Source: Pseudomonadota bacterium (GTDB taxonomy: Bacteria > Pseudomonadota > Gammaproteobacteria > Steroidobacterales > Steroidobacteraceae). Taken from it: a DNA stretch of 64,000 nucleotides. Of the stretch, positions 1 to 8,920 are shown one piece after another; within the stretch, counting starts at the first letter, position 1; each line of letters begins with the position of its first letter. The position numbers and the translations under genes were made by a program. The DNA lies in the NCBI GenBank assembly GCA_023391335.1, contig JAEWBG010000101.1, positions 186,001-250,000 of the forward strand, written 5' to 3'. The notes under the pieces are model-generated. The model searched no databases. It was not told where the DNA came from and saw only the letters and a list, made by a program, of their open reading frames with translations.

Positions 1-109
1 CGCCATGAGGATCGAGGACGATCGGAATCGGTCGCAATGCTGCTGCCCGGCTTAGCACCGGGGCTCAGCACTCATCGTTGCTCATCTTAGGTCCCCAACT
101 CGGGCGCTC

Positions 110-2425
110 ATGCCTCTACGCAAACAGCTGAAAAGATTTCGCACCCAGATCCTGACCGGCCTGGCATTGGTGTTTGGCGTCGGGCTCATTGCATTGATCG
201 CTTGGGTCTTTTACCTGGACCGACAGATCACTCGACAATTCGAGGGACGCCGCTGGACGCTGCCCGCGCAAGTGTATGCAGAGCCCACCGAACTCTACGT
301 GGGTCAGAGTTTTACCGCCGCAGCTCTGGAGGAGGAGCTGCAGCGTCTCGGTTATCACAAAGCCAATGTGGCTGAGTCTCCCGGGAGCTATGTGCGTCGC
401 GCCTCGCATATCGAATTCGTGAGCCGACGCTTTCAGTTCACGGATGCGCTCCAGGAACCGACGAAGATTCTCGTCGACGCGAATGCAAGCGGCATCACCG
501 CGATCAAAGACGCACAGGGCGCTGACGTCGCCATCTTCCGTCTGGATCCGTTGGTGATCGGCAGCATCTTCCCAATCCATGGTGAAGATCGCGTGATCGT
601 CACACCGGATGAAGTCCCGAAGCTACTACCCGCAGCGCTCAAGGTGGTGGAGGACCGCAAATTCGATCGTCACCACGGCGTGGATTTTCTGGGCATCCTG
701 CGCGCGGCCTACGTGAACTTGCGCGCCGGAGGCTATGAGCAAGGCGCTTCGACCCTGACTCAACAGCTCGTGCGCAGCTATTTCCTGGATAACCGTCGCA
801 GCATGGCTCGCAAGCTCGAAGAAGCAGTCATGGCGATGCTGCTGGAAGTGCACTTCGACAAGCAGGATTTGATGAATGCTTACATCAACGAGATCTATCT
901 CGGCCAGGATGGCGAACGTGCGATTCACGGATTCGGCTTGGCGAGCCAGTTCTATTTCGGCAAGCCGTTGGATGAACTGCAGCTGCACGAAGTGGCCATG
1001 TTGGTGGCAGTCGTCCGTGGTCCCTCGTACTACGATCCGCGGCGCCACCCGGATCGCGTGCGCGCGCGCCGCGATCTCATCTTGAAGTTGATGGCGCAGT
1101 TCAAAGTCATCGACGAGTCTGCCGCGAAACGCGCGATGTCCCGTCCGCTGGGCATCGTAAACGCCGGTGCGCACAGCGGCGGCTACTATCCTGCGTTCTT
1201 GGATCTCGTTCGGCGCACCTTGCGTCGCGACTATCGGGAAGAGGATCTCACCGAGGCAGGGCTGAAGATCTTCACAACGCTGAATCCTCGCGTGCAAAGC
1301 CGCGCTGAGACGCTGCTCGATCAGGAGCTGAACCGCTTAGAGCAAGCTCGCAAGCAGAAAAAGAAGGCGTCACTTCAAGGCGTGGTGGTGGTCACTGCCC
1401 CACAGAACGGCGAAGTGATTGCCGTGGTGGGAGGTCGCGATGCGAGCTTTGCGGGATTCAATCGCGCATTGGATGCGAGGCGTTCGATGGGTTCGCTGGT
1501 GAAACCGGTCATTTATCTCGCGGCCATGGAGTCGGGAAAATTCAATCCTGCTTCGATCGTGGAAGACGCGCCGATCGAAGTGAAACTTTCGAACGGAAAA
1601 GTTTGGAAGCCGCAGAACATTTCGCAACAGACGTATGGTCCGGTGCCGCTGGTGCGGGCGCTTGCACAGTCTCTGAATCTCGCCACCGTACATTTAGGCA
1701 TGGACGTTGGCCTGGACTCCGTCACGCACGAGTTCAAAGCCTTAGGGCTCGAGGAAGAACCGCCGAAGCTGCCTGCGATTCTGTTAGGCGCGATCGATCT
1801 ATCGCCGCTGCAAGTGGCGCAGCTTTACAACGGGCTCGCCAACGGCGGATTCAATACGCAGCTGCGTGCCGTGCGCGCCGTGCTCGACGAGGAAGGCAAA
1901 CCGCTGAAGTCATTCGGGTTGGAAGTCACGCCGGTCGCATCGCCCGCCGCGGTGTACGAAGTGAATCGGATGATGGTGCAAGTGATCGAGCACGGCAGCG
2001 GTCGCGCAGCTCGCAGCGTCTTACCTCCCGATCTCGTCGTGGCCGGCAAATCCGGCACCTCCTCGGATTACCGCGACAGCTGGTTCGCAGGATTCTCCGG
2101 GCAGCACCTAGCGGTCGTGTGGATTGGGTACGATGACAACAGCCCAACAGGTCTCACAGGTTCGAGCGGTTCGCTCGCGGTATGGTCGCGATTGATGGCA
2201 TCGTTGCCCACCAGTTCGTGGAGCCCACCGATGCCGGAAGGCCTCGTCGATGTGAATGTCGATTTCATGTCCGGCATGCAGGCCAAGCCCGAGTGCTCGA
2301 CTGATCTCGTCACCATCCCAGTACCCACCGGTACTGAGCTGCCCGTTCAGCCGGGCTGCGAGACTTCAGTGTTCGGGCGCATCGGTGAGCGTGCACGCGA
2401 GTGGTGGCAGGGATTGAAAAACTGA
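110..2425 (+). CDS. mrcB: Penicillin-binding protein 1B (bifunctional transglycosylase/transpeptidase)
   Basis: Bifunctional class A PBP that polymerises lipid II and cross-links peptidoglycan in the periplasm. The 771-residue product has one N-terminal membrane anchor (about residues 14-35), a UB2H-like segment, and a GT51 domain with EDRKFDRHHGVD (catalytic Glu) and GASTLTQQ. The transpeptidase domain shows SLVK (nucleophile Ser about residue 462), SLN and KSGTS. Length and motif order fit PBP1b rather than PBP1a. It starts at ATG 110. A TPR lipoprotein follows 45 bases downstream on the same strand, which could be co-transcribed. Bases 1-109 hold no gene I can support. Confidence 0.96.
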   Translation: MPLRKQLKRFRTQILTGLALVFGVGLIALIAWVFYLDRQITRQFEGRRWTLPAQVYAEPTELYVGQSFTAAALEEELQRLGYHKANVAESPGSYVRRASHIEFVSRRFQFTDALQEPTKILVDANASGITAIKDAQGADVAIFRLDPLVIGSIFPIHGEDRVIVTPDEVPKLLPAALKVVEDRKFDRHHGVDFLGILRAAYVNLRAGGYEQGASTLTQQLVRSYFLDNRRSMARKLEEAVMAMLLEVHFDKQDLMNAYINEIYLGQDGERAIHGFGLASQFYFGKPLDELQLHEVAMLVAVVRGPSYYDPRRHPDRVRARRDLILKLMAQFKVIDESAAKRAMSRPLGIVNAGAHSGGYYPAFLDLVRRTLRRDYREEDLTEAGLKIFTTLNPRVQSRAETLLDQELNRLEQARKQKKKASLQGVVVVTAPQNGEVIAVVGGRDASFAGFNRALDARRSMGSLVKPVIYLAAMESGKFNPASIVEDAPIEVKLSNGKVWKPQNISQQTYGPVPLVRALAQSLNLATVHLGMDVGLDSVTHEFKALGLEEEPPKLPAILLGAIDLSPLQVAQLYNGLANGGFNTQLRAVRAVLDEEGKPLKSFGLEVTPVASPAAVYEVNRMMVQVIEHGSGRAARSVLPPDLVVAGKSGTSSDYRDSWFAGFSGQHLAVVWIGYDDNSPTGLTGSSGSLAVWSRLMASLPTSSWSPPMPEGLVDVNVDFMSGMQAKPECSTDLVTIPVPTGTELPVQPGCETSVFGRIGERAREWWQGLKN

Positions 2426-2470
2426 ACTGCAGGGCGCGCTCTCGCGTCTATGGAGCGCAAGCTACTTACA

Positions 2471-3004
2471 ATGGTTATGACTCGCACACATTGGTCTTTA
2501 CTCACTGCGCTTCTCGTGAGCCTGGCGGGATGCGCTGTACCGCCTCCGTACCAACCTCCAGCGCCGACCGGCTCCGCACCGCAAACGACGCCACCGGCTG
2601 AAACATTTCCGGCAACGCCACCTCAACCTGTAGAGCAGGGCACTCCGCCGCCCGCACCGGTTCGCGAACCGTCCCTGGGTGCGGCAACGCGAGCGCTGGT
2701 TAGTCAGGCACAAACGCAGGCGGCGGCAGGCAACTACTCGGTCGCCTCCGGAACGATCGAACGAGCATTGCGAATCGAGCCTTCCAATCCGCTGTTGTGG
2801 ATCGAACTCGGCAAGGTGCGGCAGGCCGAGGGGAATTTCGTCCAGGCCGAAAACATGGCTCGCAAAGCCCTCAACATGGCGGGCCAAGCACCGAAGGCGC
2901 AATCCGCAGCGTGGCGGCTGATCTCGGATTCATATCGAGGACGTGGCCGTAACACCGAGGCTCGAGACGCGATGGCGCGGGCGGAGCAGTTGGCCGCCAG
3001 TTAA
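2471..3004 (+). CDS. TPR-containing outer-membrane lipoprotein
   Basis: Predicted lipoprotein of about 177 residues. A short signal peptide ends in the lipobox LAGC, followed by a Pro-rich linker (about 45 residues) and a C-terminal pair of tetratricopeptide-like helices (about residues 75-170, with AAGNYSVASGTIERAL and a second helix pair). Such proteins are usually scaffolds; its position just behind PBP1b suggests a cell-wall synthesis partner, but this is inference. The start is uncertain: ATG 2471 is used, ATG 2477 would also give a good signal peptide, and ATG 2450 has no clear ribosome-binding site. Confidence 0.75.
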   Translation: MVMTRTHWSLLTALLVSLAGCAVPPPYQPPAPTGSAPQTTPPAETFPATPPQPVEQGTPPPAPVREPSLGAATRALVSQAQTQAAAGNYSVASGTIERALRIEPSNPLLWIELGKVRQAEGNFVQAENMARKALNMAGQAPKAQSAAWRLISDSYRGRGRNTEARDAMARAEQLAAS

Positions 3005-3301
3005 ATAGGTCACGGCCGATCGCAGGTTGTGACTGCGGCTGGTGAACGGCCGCTACGGCTCGAAGCAATCGATAACAGTTGCACACCCACATATCGTAGA
3101 TTTGGCGATAAATGCCGCAATGCCTTTGTCTATGGGTATTTTTGAGATTCATTAACCCACCCAATCGCTATCGATATCCTTCTGAATACTTTGAATCCCA
3201 CTTTTTTGGTAGTTCGGCAAACAGGCTTGATACTGAGCGCACCCACGTGACAAGTGGGAAATTCAACCCGTTATTTCAGATCGTACTCAACCATTGCAGC
3301 C
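3005..3301. other. Intergenic region without a recognised gene
   Basis: About 300 bases, more AT-rich than its surroundings, between the TPR lipoprotein and dtd. The only local structure seen is a short hairpin near 3241-3258 (CCCAC / GTGGG). It presumably carries the promoter for dtd and possibly the tat genes, but no convincing -35/-10 pair was assigned. Confidence 0.4.
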
Positions 3302-3739
3302 ATGATCGGACTTTTGCAGCGGGTTTCTGAAGCTAGAGTGGAAGTCGAGGATCGAATGGTCGGATCTATCGGACCCGGCCTTCTGGTGCTTGTGGGCGTT
3401 GAGCGAGGCGACGGCGAGAGCAATGCCGAGCGGCTCATGGATAGGCTGCTCACATATAGGGTGTTTCCAGATGAGGCTGGGAAGATGAACCGCTCGCTCA
3501 GAGAGGTGGCGGGAGGCCTGCTGCTCGTTTCTCAGTTCACCCTGGCGGCCGATACGAAATCCGGGACGCGCCCCGGTTTCAGCCCGGCCGCGCCACCGGA
3601 GGAAGGGCGGAGACTTTTCGATCATCTCGTGCATTACGCCCGTACACAGCACGGTACCGTCGCCACGGGCGAGTTCGGAGCCCATATGCGCGTGTCACTG
3701 ATCAACGACGGCCCCGTCACCTTTTGGCTACACGCGTGA
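3302..3739 (+). CDS. dtd: D-aminoacyl-tRNA deacylase
   Basis: Cytosolic proofreading enzyme that hydrolyses D-aminoacyl-tRNA (and Gly-tRNAAla), preventing D-amino acids from entering translation. The 145-residue length is standard. It starts MIGLLQRVSEARV, contains the SQFTL block and the C-terminal NDGPVTFWL segment that carries the conserved Gly-Pro active-site loop. ATG 3302 is chosen because the family begins M-x-x-L-x-Q-R-V; an upstream in-frame start at 3254 would add 16 residues that do not look like family sequence. Confidence 0.95.
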   Translation: MIGLLQRVSEARVEVEDRMVGSIGPGLLVLVGVERGDGESNAERLMDRLLTYRVFPDEAGKMNRSLREVAGGLLLVSQFTLAADTKSGTRPGFSPAAPPEEGRRLFDHLVHYARTQHGTVATGEFGAHMRVSLINDGPVTFWLHA

Positions 3740-3837
3740 AGCCTCATTAAGTTTCAGTGAATTGCACGACGGATTGGACTGCGGCTAAGCAAGTGCATGG
3801 CGTATGATCCGCGGGCTTTTGCAGCGGGAGACAGATC

Positions 3838-4068
3838 ATGGGTATTGGATTTAGAGAGCTTTTGGTGATCCTCGCGATCGCGTTGTTGATCTTTGGCGCG
3901 AAGCGCCTGCGTACGATTGGCTCCGATTTGGGCTCAGCCGTGAAGGGCTTCAAGAAAGCCATGAATGAAGGGGAAGACGAGGAGAACAAGCAGATCTCCG
4001 CGCCGAATCAGAAGGACGCCGAGTTCGATGCGGCGCCGAAGACGAACAGCAAATCGACCAACGCCTAA
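3838..4068 (+). CDS. tatA: Sec-independent translocase subunit TatA
   Basis: Pore-forming subunit of the twin-arginine translocase, which exports folded proteins. The 76 residues comprise one N-terminal membrane helix (residues 6-21), the hinge F-G-A-K, an amphipathic helix (RTIGSDLGSAVKGFKKAM) and a polar Lys/Glu-rich tail. The GIGFRELLVILAIAL start is typical of TatA/E. First gene of a tight tatA-tatB-tatC operon, 12 bases from tatB. Confidence 0.96.
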   Translation: MGIGFRELLVILAIALLIFGAKRLRTIGSDLGSAVKGFKKAMNEGEDEENKQISAPNQKDAEFDAAPKTNSKSTNA

Positions 4069-4080
4069 TTCGTACCCGCA

Positions 4081-4437
4081 ATGTTCGAGGTCGGGTTCAG
4101 CGAGATCATTCTGATTTTGGGCTTGGCACTCTTGGTGCTGGGTCCGGAGAAGCTGCCCGGCTTAGCTGCAAAAGTGGGGCGTTGGACTGGCCGCGCACGA
4201 GCGATGGCTCGTCAGCTGCGCACCCAGCTCGAACAAGAAGTCACCATGGAAGAAATGACGCGCTCCCGGCCGATGCAATCCTCGTCGCCGCAACCCGAGC
4301 ATTCCATCAACCCCAATCCGCATCCGCCTGAGCCCAGCTCGTACGCAACCGGAACGCAGTCCGAACCAACAAGTTCGACGCATGCACCTGCGGCCTCCCC
4401 TGAAGCGGACCCGACCACTCCGTCGAATTCGCAATGA
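4081..4437 (+). CDS. tatB: Sec-independent translocase subunit TatB
   Basis: TatB forms the substrate receptor with TatC. The 118-residue protein begins MFEVGFSEIILILGLALLVLGPEKLP, with the Glu at position 8 and the GPEKLP hinge that distinguish TatB from TatA. An amphipathic helix and a long Pro/Ser-rich, low-complexity tail (about residues 60-118) follow. Its stop overlaps the tatC start by 4 bases (ATGA), indicating translational coupling. Confidence 0.96.
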   Translation: MFEVGFSEIILILGLALLVLGPEKLPGLAAKVGRWTGRARAMARQLRTQLEQEVTMEEMTRSRPMQSSSPQPEHSINPNPHPPEPSSYATGTQSEPTSSTHAPAASPEADPTTPSNSQ

Positions 4438-5207
4438 GCGAGGCACCGGAGCAACTCGCTGAAGGATCGCTGATCTCGCATCTGTTGGAATTGCGCGATC
4501 GGTTGATGCGATCGGTGATTGCGATCGCGATTCTGTTTGCGCCCTGCGCCTATTACTCGGATCGGCTGTTCACATTGGTGGCGATGCCGCTGATCAAAAG
4601 AATGCCGAAGGGCGCATCGATGATCGCCACCAGTGTGGTCGCTCCTTTCACCACGCCGTTGAAGTTGTCGCTGCTCGTCGCGCTCTTCTTGGCGATGCCT
4701 TACGTGCTTTATCAGGCTTGGGCGTTTGTCGCGCCTGGCCTGTATCGCCACGAGAAGCGCTTTGCCGTTCCCCTGGTCGTATCTAGCATCGTGCTGTTCT
4801 ATGCCGGCGTCGCGTTCGCTTATTTCGTCGTGTTCCCGCTGATGTTCGGCTTTCTCACCGGCATCGCTCCGCAAGGCGTGCAGATGATGACGGACATGTC
4901 GGACTACCTGGATTTCGTGCTGCTATTGTTCTTTGCGTTCGGGATCGCCTTCGAGATTCCGGTCGCGACCGTGCTGCTTGCAGCCACCGGATTGGTCAAA
5001 GTCGACACGATGGCCAAGAACCGCGGCTACGTTCTGCTCGGAATTTTCGTGGTCGCCGCATTTCTCACGCCGCCGGATGCGATCTCGCAGTGTTTCATGG
5101 GCGTGCCGATGTATTTGCTATACGAGATCGGCATCATCATGTCGCGCGTGTTACTAAAACAAAAACTCGCACGCGAACAGCAAGAAGAACAGAGCGCATC
5201 GAGCTAG
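4434..5207 (+). CDS. tatC: Sec-independent translocase subunit TatC
   Basis: Six-helix inner-membrane protein that recognises the twin-arginine signal. The 257 residues show the family N-terminus (SLISHLLELRDRLMRS), the first periplasmic loop, the FAYFVVFPLMFGFL block and the ending segment FLTPPDAISQ. Translationally coupled to tatB. Last gene of tatABC; an imperfect stem-loop lies about 35 bases after the stop. Confidence 0.97.
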   Translation: MSEAPEQLAEGSLISHLLELRDRLMRSVIAIAILFAPCAYYSDRLFTLVAMPLIKRMPKGASMIATSVVAPFTTPLKLSLLVALFLAMPYVLYQAWAFVAPGLYRHEKRFAVPLVVSSIVLFYAGVAFAYFVVFPLMFGFLTGIAPQGVQMMTDMSDYLDFVLLLFFAFGIAFEIPVATVLLAATGLVKVDTMAKNRGYVLLGIFVVAAFLTPPDAISQCFMGVPMYLLYEIGIIMSRVLLKQKLAREQQEEQSASS

Positions 5208-5242
5208 TCGCGACCCACCGCGTCGTAGACATTTCTTCAGAG

Positions 5243-5264
5243 CATCTGCGCTGTTGGGCAGATG
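5243..5264. terminator. Possible stem-loop after tatC
   Basis: CATCTGC (5243-5249) pairs with GCAGATG (5258-5264) around an 8-base loop. There is no clear T tract after it, so it may be a weak terminator or simply a processing hairpin for the tat transcript. Confidence 0.3.
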
Positions 5265-5355
5265 TATACCGTCCGCGCGTCTTGCCGCGCGCCGCAAACA
5301 TCGGTGAGACTCCGCGCTGCACATCCCGTGGCGAGTTCTCGGAGCGGTTTATCGT

Positions 5356-6834
5356 ATGAACGTCAGCGTCAGTCCCGGCTCGAGCCAAGAGAAGCAGCTC
5401 TTTGGTCACCCCCGCGGACTCATGACGCTGTTCTTAACGGAGATGTGGGAACGCTCGACCTACTACGGCGCGCGAGCGATCCTGATTCTGTTCATGACCG
5501 CGCTGATCGCGGACGGCGGGCTGGGCATCGACGATGCCACCGCAAGTTCGATCTACGGCTTGTACATCTCCGCCACCTACCTATTGTCCCTGTGGGGCGG
5601 CTGGGTCGCGGACCGGCTGATCGGTCAACAGCGCGCCGTGATTGCTGGCGGCGTATTGATCATGGTCGGCAATGCCATGCTGGTCGTGAGCGATACGCGC
5701 TTTTTCTTCGTCGGCCTCACCATCATCGTGTTCGGTACGGGCCTTCTCAAACCGAACATCAGCGCGATGGTGGCGCAGCTCTATCCCGAAGGCGGCGCAC
5801 GGCGCGACGCGGGGTTCTCCATCTTCTACATGGGCATCAATGTCGGCGCGACGTTGGGTCAGGTGCTGATCCCCATCATTGCCGTCCAAGCAGGATGGAA
5901 GATCGGCTTCGTCGTGCCGGCAATTGGAATGTTGCTGGGCGTGGTGCAGTTCTGGTTCGGTCGCAAATACCTGTCCGCTGCGGGAGCCCATCGGCAAGGC
6001 GCGCCCGCAGGGTGGTGGCCCGTGTATGCGCTGGTGATTCTCACGCTCTTGATCATCGTGCTGGCCTTCACGAACGTCATCAAGCTGAACCCATCGGCTA
6101 TTTCGGCAACGGCCAACTGGGCAATGATTGCGCTTGCGACGCTCTACTTTCTGTATCTCATTTTCTTCGCGGGCCTCGACCCCACCGAGCGTGGCCGCGT
6201 GTTCGTGATGATTGCCTTATTCATCGCATGTGCGATGTTTTGGATGGGCTACGAACAAACCGGCGCATCGCTGACCTTGTTCGCCGATCGCTATACGAAT
6301 CGGGACGTATTCGGCTGGACGGTTCCTGCCGGTGCGGTGCAAAGCTTCAACTCCATCTACATCATTATCTTTGCGCCGTTCTTCGCGGCCCTATGGGTGT
6401 GGCTCGGTAAACGAAATTTGAATCCGTCGGCGCCGTTCAAGTTCGCGCTCGGCCTGCTCTTGATGGGCACCGGATTCGCGGTAATGGTCGCGGCTTCGCA
6501 CTACGTGCTGCAGGGACAGACGGTGGCGCTGGGTTGGCTCGCGATCACCTATATGTGCCACACCTGGGGCGAGCTGTGCTTGAGTCCCGTTGGACTCAGC
6601 TCGATGACGAAGCTGGCTCCCGCACGTTTCGTCGGCCAGGTGATGGGTGTGTGGTTCTTGGCGACGGCGATCGGCAACAACCTGGCCGGACGTTTTTCAT
6701 CGGAAATCGATCCAACTCATCTGGAAACCATGCCGACCATTTTCTCGCGATTGTTCTGGTTCGGACTGATTGGCGGCATCGTGTTATTCGCGATTACTCC
6801 GTTTGCGAAACGCTTGATCAAAGGCGCCGATTAA
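5356..6834 (+). CDS. Proton-dependent oligopeptide (POT/PTR) transporter
   Basis: Major facilitator of the POT/PTR family that imports di- and tripeptides with protons. The 492-residue polytopic protein carries EMWERSTYYGAR (the family's E-x-x-E-R proton-coupling motif near residues 32-40), GGWVADRLIGQQR between helices 2 and 3, and FSIFYMGINVGA, the POT signature. The C-terminal half has the YEQTGASLTLF segment. The following gene is a dipeptidyl metallopeptidase 20 bases downstream, suggesting joint peptide capture and cleavage. Confidence 0.93.
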   Translation: MNVSVSPGSSQEKQLFGHPRGLMTLFLTEMWERSTYYGARAILILFMTALIADGGLGIDDATASSIYGLYISATYLLSLWGGWVADRLIGQQRAVIAGGVLIMVGNAMLVVSDTRFFFVGLTIIVFGTGLLKPNISAMVAQLYPEGGARRDAGFSIFYMGINVGATLGQVLIPIIAVQAGWKIGFVVPAIGMLLGVVQFWFGRKYLSAAGAHRQGAPAGWWPVYALVILTLLIIVLAFTNVIKLNPSAISATANWAMIALATLYFLYLIFFAGLDPTERGRVFVMIALFIACAMFWMGYEQTGASLTLFADRYTNRDVFGWTVPAGAVQSFNSIYIIIFAPFFAALWVWLGKRNLNPSAPFKFALGLLLMGTGFAVMVAASHYVLQGQTVALGWLAITYMCHTWGELCLSPVGLSSMTKLAPARFVGQVMGVWFLATAIGNNLAGRFSSEIDPTHLETMPTIFSRLFWFGLIGGIVLFAITPFAKRLIKGAD

Positions 6835-6853
6835 CCTTAGCGAGCCTCCCAGT

Positions 6854-8680
6854 ATGAGCACTGCGATGCGCACGTCGACTTTGGCCGCCGCTCTGATGTT
6901 GGCCTTGAGCAGTTGCGCGCAGCACGGCGAACCCAGGCAAGCGGCACAGCCGCAAGAAAATGCAGATGCATTCGTCGCGCGCATCAATCAGGAGATGCTG
7001 GAAAAATCCAAGGAGCTCAGCGCAGCCGGATTTACCTACGCGACGTACATCAATCCCGATACCGAATATCTAAACGCCAAAGCGAACGATCGTTACCTCG
7101 AGTACTTCAGCCAGGCGGTCGAGCAAAGTAAAGCTTACGACAACACCACACTCAGCCCGAGCGCCGCTCGTGCGCTGATGTTGCTGAAATTGGGAGTCGC
7201 CGCGCCGGCGCCCAAAGATCCGCAGAAGCGCGCGGAGCTCAGCGATATCACCTCGCGCATGGAACGCATGTATGGCGCGGCGAAATACTGTCCGCACGGA
7301 CCACAGTCCTGCAAGGACATCACTGCATTGAGCGATGTGCTCGCACACAGTCGCAATTACGATGAGCTATTGGATGTGTGGCAGGGCTGGCATTCGACTG
7401 CGCGTCCGATGCGCAAGGACTATGTGCGCTTCGTGGAACTCGCGAATGAAGGCGCGCGCGAACTCGGGTTCGACGACCTCGGCGTGATGTGGCGATCGAA
7501 CTACGACATGCCGCCCGCCGACTTTTCCAAAGAGACGGAACGACTCTGGGGACAGGTCAAACCGCTCTATGACTCGCTGCATTGCTACGTGCGCTCGCGC
7601 TTGCAGAAAACCTACGGAGCCGATCGCGTACCCGCTCATGGCGCGATTCCCGCGCATCTGCTGGGCAATATGTGGGCGCAACAATGGGCGGAGATCTATC
7701 CACTCGTCGAGCCTTTTCCGGGCGTCTCTGATTTGGATGTCACTCGCGCGCTTAAGCAGCAGAAGTACGACGCGATTCGTATCACTCAATCTGCGGAGAA
7801 TTTCTACGTTTCATTGGGGTTCCCAAAGTTGCCGCAAACTTTTTGGGAACGCTCGATGCTGACCAAGCCGCCGGCCCGCGATGTGCAATGTCACGCAAGC
7901 GCCTGGCACATGGACGGCAAAGAAGATGTGCGCATCAAGCAGTGCATCGAGCCGACGCAAGACGAATTGATGACCGTCTATCACGAACTCGGCCATGTCT
8001 TTTATTACCTGTCCTACAAGGACCAGCCGTATCTATTCCAGGGCGGAGCCAACGACGGCTTCCATGAAGCGATCGGCGATACCGTCAACTTATCGATGAC
8101 GCCCGCTTACTTGCATCAGATCGGGCTCACCGGTCCGGTCACGCGCAGTCCGCAGGCGACGATCAATCAGCAGATGAAGCTTGCGCTCGACAAGATCGCC
8201 TTCTTGCCGTTCGGCAAAGTGATCGACGAATGGCGTTGGAAAGTGTTCTCGGGCGAGATCAAGCCGGAGCATTACAACGAAAGCTGGTGGGCGCTGCGCA
8301 AGCAATACCAAGGCGTTGCTCCAGCAGTCGCACGCAGCGAAGAGGATTTCGATCCCGGTGCGAAGTACCACATCCCGGCGAACACGCCGTACACACGCTA
8401 CTTCCTGTCATTCATTCTGCAGTTCCAGTTCCACAAAGCGCTGTGTGAGGCGGCAGGATTTGAGGGCCCACTGAGCGAATGCTCGGTGTATGGCAACGCC
8501 GAAGCGGGACGTCGCTTCCGCGAAATGCTCGCGCTGGGCCAAAGCCAGCCGTGGCAAGACACGCTCGAGAAACTTACCGGCACGCGCGAAATGGATGCTT
8601 CCGCCATCATCGAATACTTCGCACCGCTCATGACTTGGCTGAAGGAACAGAACCAGGGCCAACAGTGCGGCTGGGACTAG
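6854..8680 (+). CDS. M2 family peptidyl-dipeptidase (angiotensin-converting-enzyme homologue), lipoprotein
   Basis: Zinc metallopeptidase expected to remove C-terminal dipeptides. The 608-residue protein has a lipoprotein signal ending LSSC (Cys about residue 21), so it should be anchored in the periplasm or outer membrane. The zinc site is HELGH (His377, Glu378, His381) with the third ligand Glu405 in FHEAIGD, exactly 24 residues after the second His as in ACE. C-terminal blocks FILQFQFHKALC and GNAEAGRRFREML are also family-typical. It lies between two peptide transporters (POT before, OPT after), supporting a role in peptide nutrition. Confidence 0.93.
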   Translation: MSTAMRTSTLAAALMLALSSCAQHGEPRQAAQPQENADAFVARINQEMLEKSKELSAAGFTYATYINPDTEYLNAKANDRYLEYFSQAVEQSKAYDNTTLSPSAARALMLLKLGVAAPAPKDPQKRAELSDITSRMERMYGAAKYCPHGPQSCKDITALSDVLAHSRNYDELLDVWQGWHSTARPMRKDYVRFVELANEGARELGFDDLGVMWRSNYDMPPADFSKETERLWGQVKPLYDSLHCYVRSRLQKTYGADRVPAHGAIPAHLLGNMWAQQWAEIYPLVEPFPGVSDLDVTRALKQQKYDAIRITQSAENFYVSLGFPKLPQTFWERSMLTKPPARDVQCHASAWHMDGKEDVRIKQCIEPTQDELMTVYHELGHVFYYLSYKDQPYLFQGGANDGFHEAIGDTVNLSMTPAYLHQIGLTGPVTRSPQATINQQMKLALDKIAFLPFGKVIDEWRWKVFSGEIKPEHYNESWWALRKQYQGVAPAVARSEEDFDPGAKYHIPANTPYTRYFLSFILQFQFHKALCEAAGFEGPLSECSVYGNAEAGRRFREMLALGQSQPWQDTLEKLTGTREMDASAIIEYFAPLMTWLKEQNQGQQCGWD

Positions 8681-8689
8681 CCGCTGGCT

Positions 8690-8909
8690 CGCAAGACGTA
8701 ATGTGCAAACCAAGGAACACAAACAAGATAGAAATCACAAAGACGACGCGTGCACTCTGTAATCGCTCAATGAATTCCCTTAGCGCGTCTCTCTTTGTGG
8801 TCTTTGTGTTCCCTTTTGTGTGCTTTGTGTTTCGTCGGGCGCCGGGTTAAAACCGAGCAGTGCTCGCTTCGCTTACTCACCCTCTTTCCTGTGCGCTTTG
8901 TGTTTCGTC
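8690..8909. repeat. 9-base-periodic imperfect palindrome upstream of the OPT transporter
   Basis: The 240-base gap 8681-8920 contains no gene. A left arm rich in AACACAAA/CACAAAG (about 8712-8748) is mirrored by a right arm made of units ending CTTTGTG (about 8790-8833). A 20-base stretch at 8817-8836 recurs at 8890-8909 with a single mismatch, ending 11 bases before the OPT start codon. The organisation resembles the palindrome at 59767-59853, suggesting one family of interspersed repeats. Confidence 0.65.
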
Positions 8910-8920
8910 CGGTCGTCATC

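Noticed and set aside
4212..4874. 220-codon minus-strand frame over tatB and tatC
   Set aside because: The tat genes are certain; the opposite frame is rich in Gln, Arg and His with no start signal.
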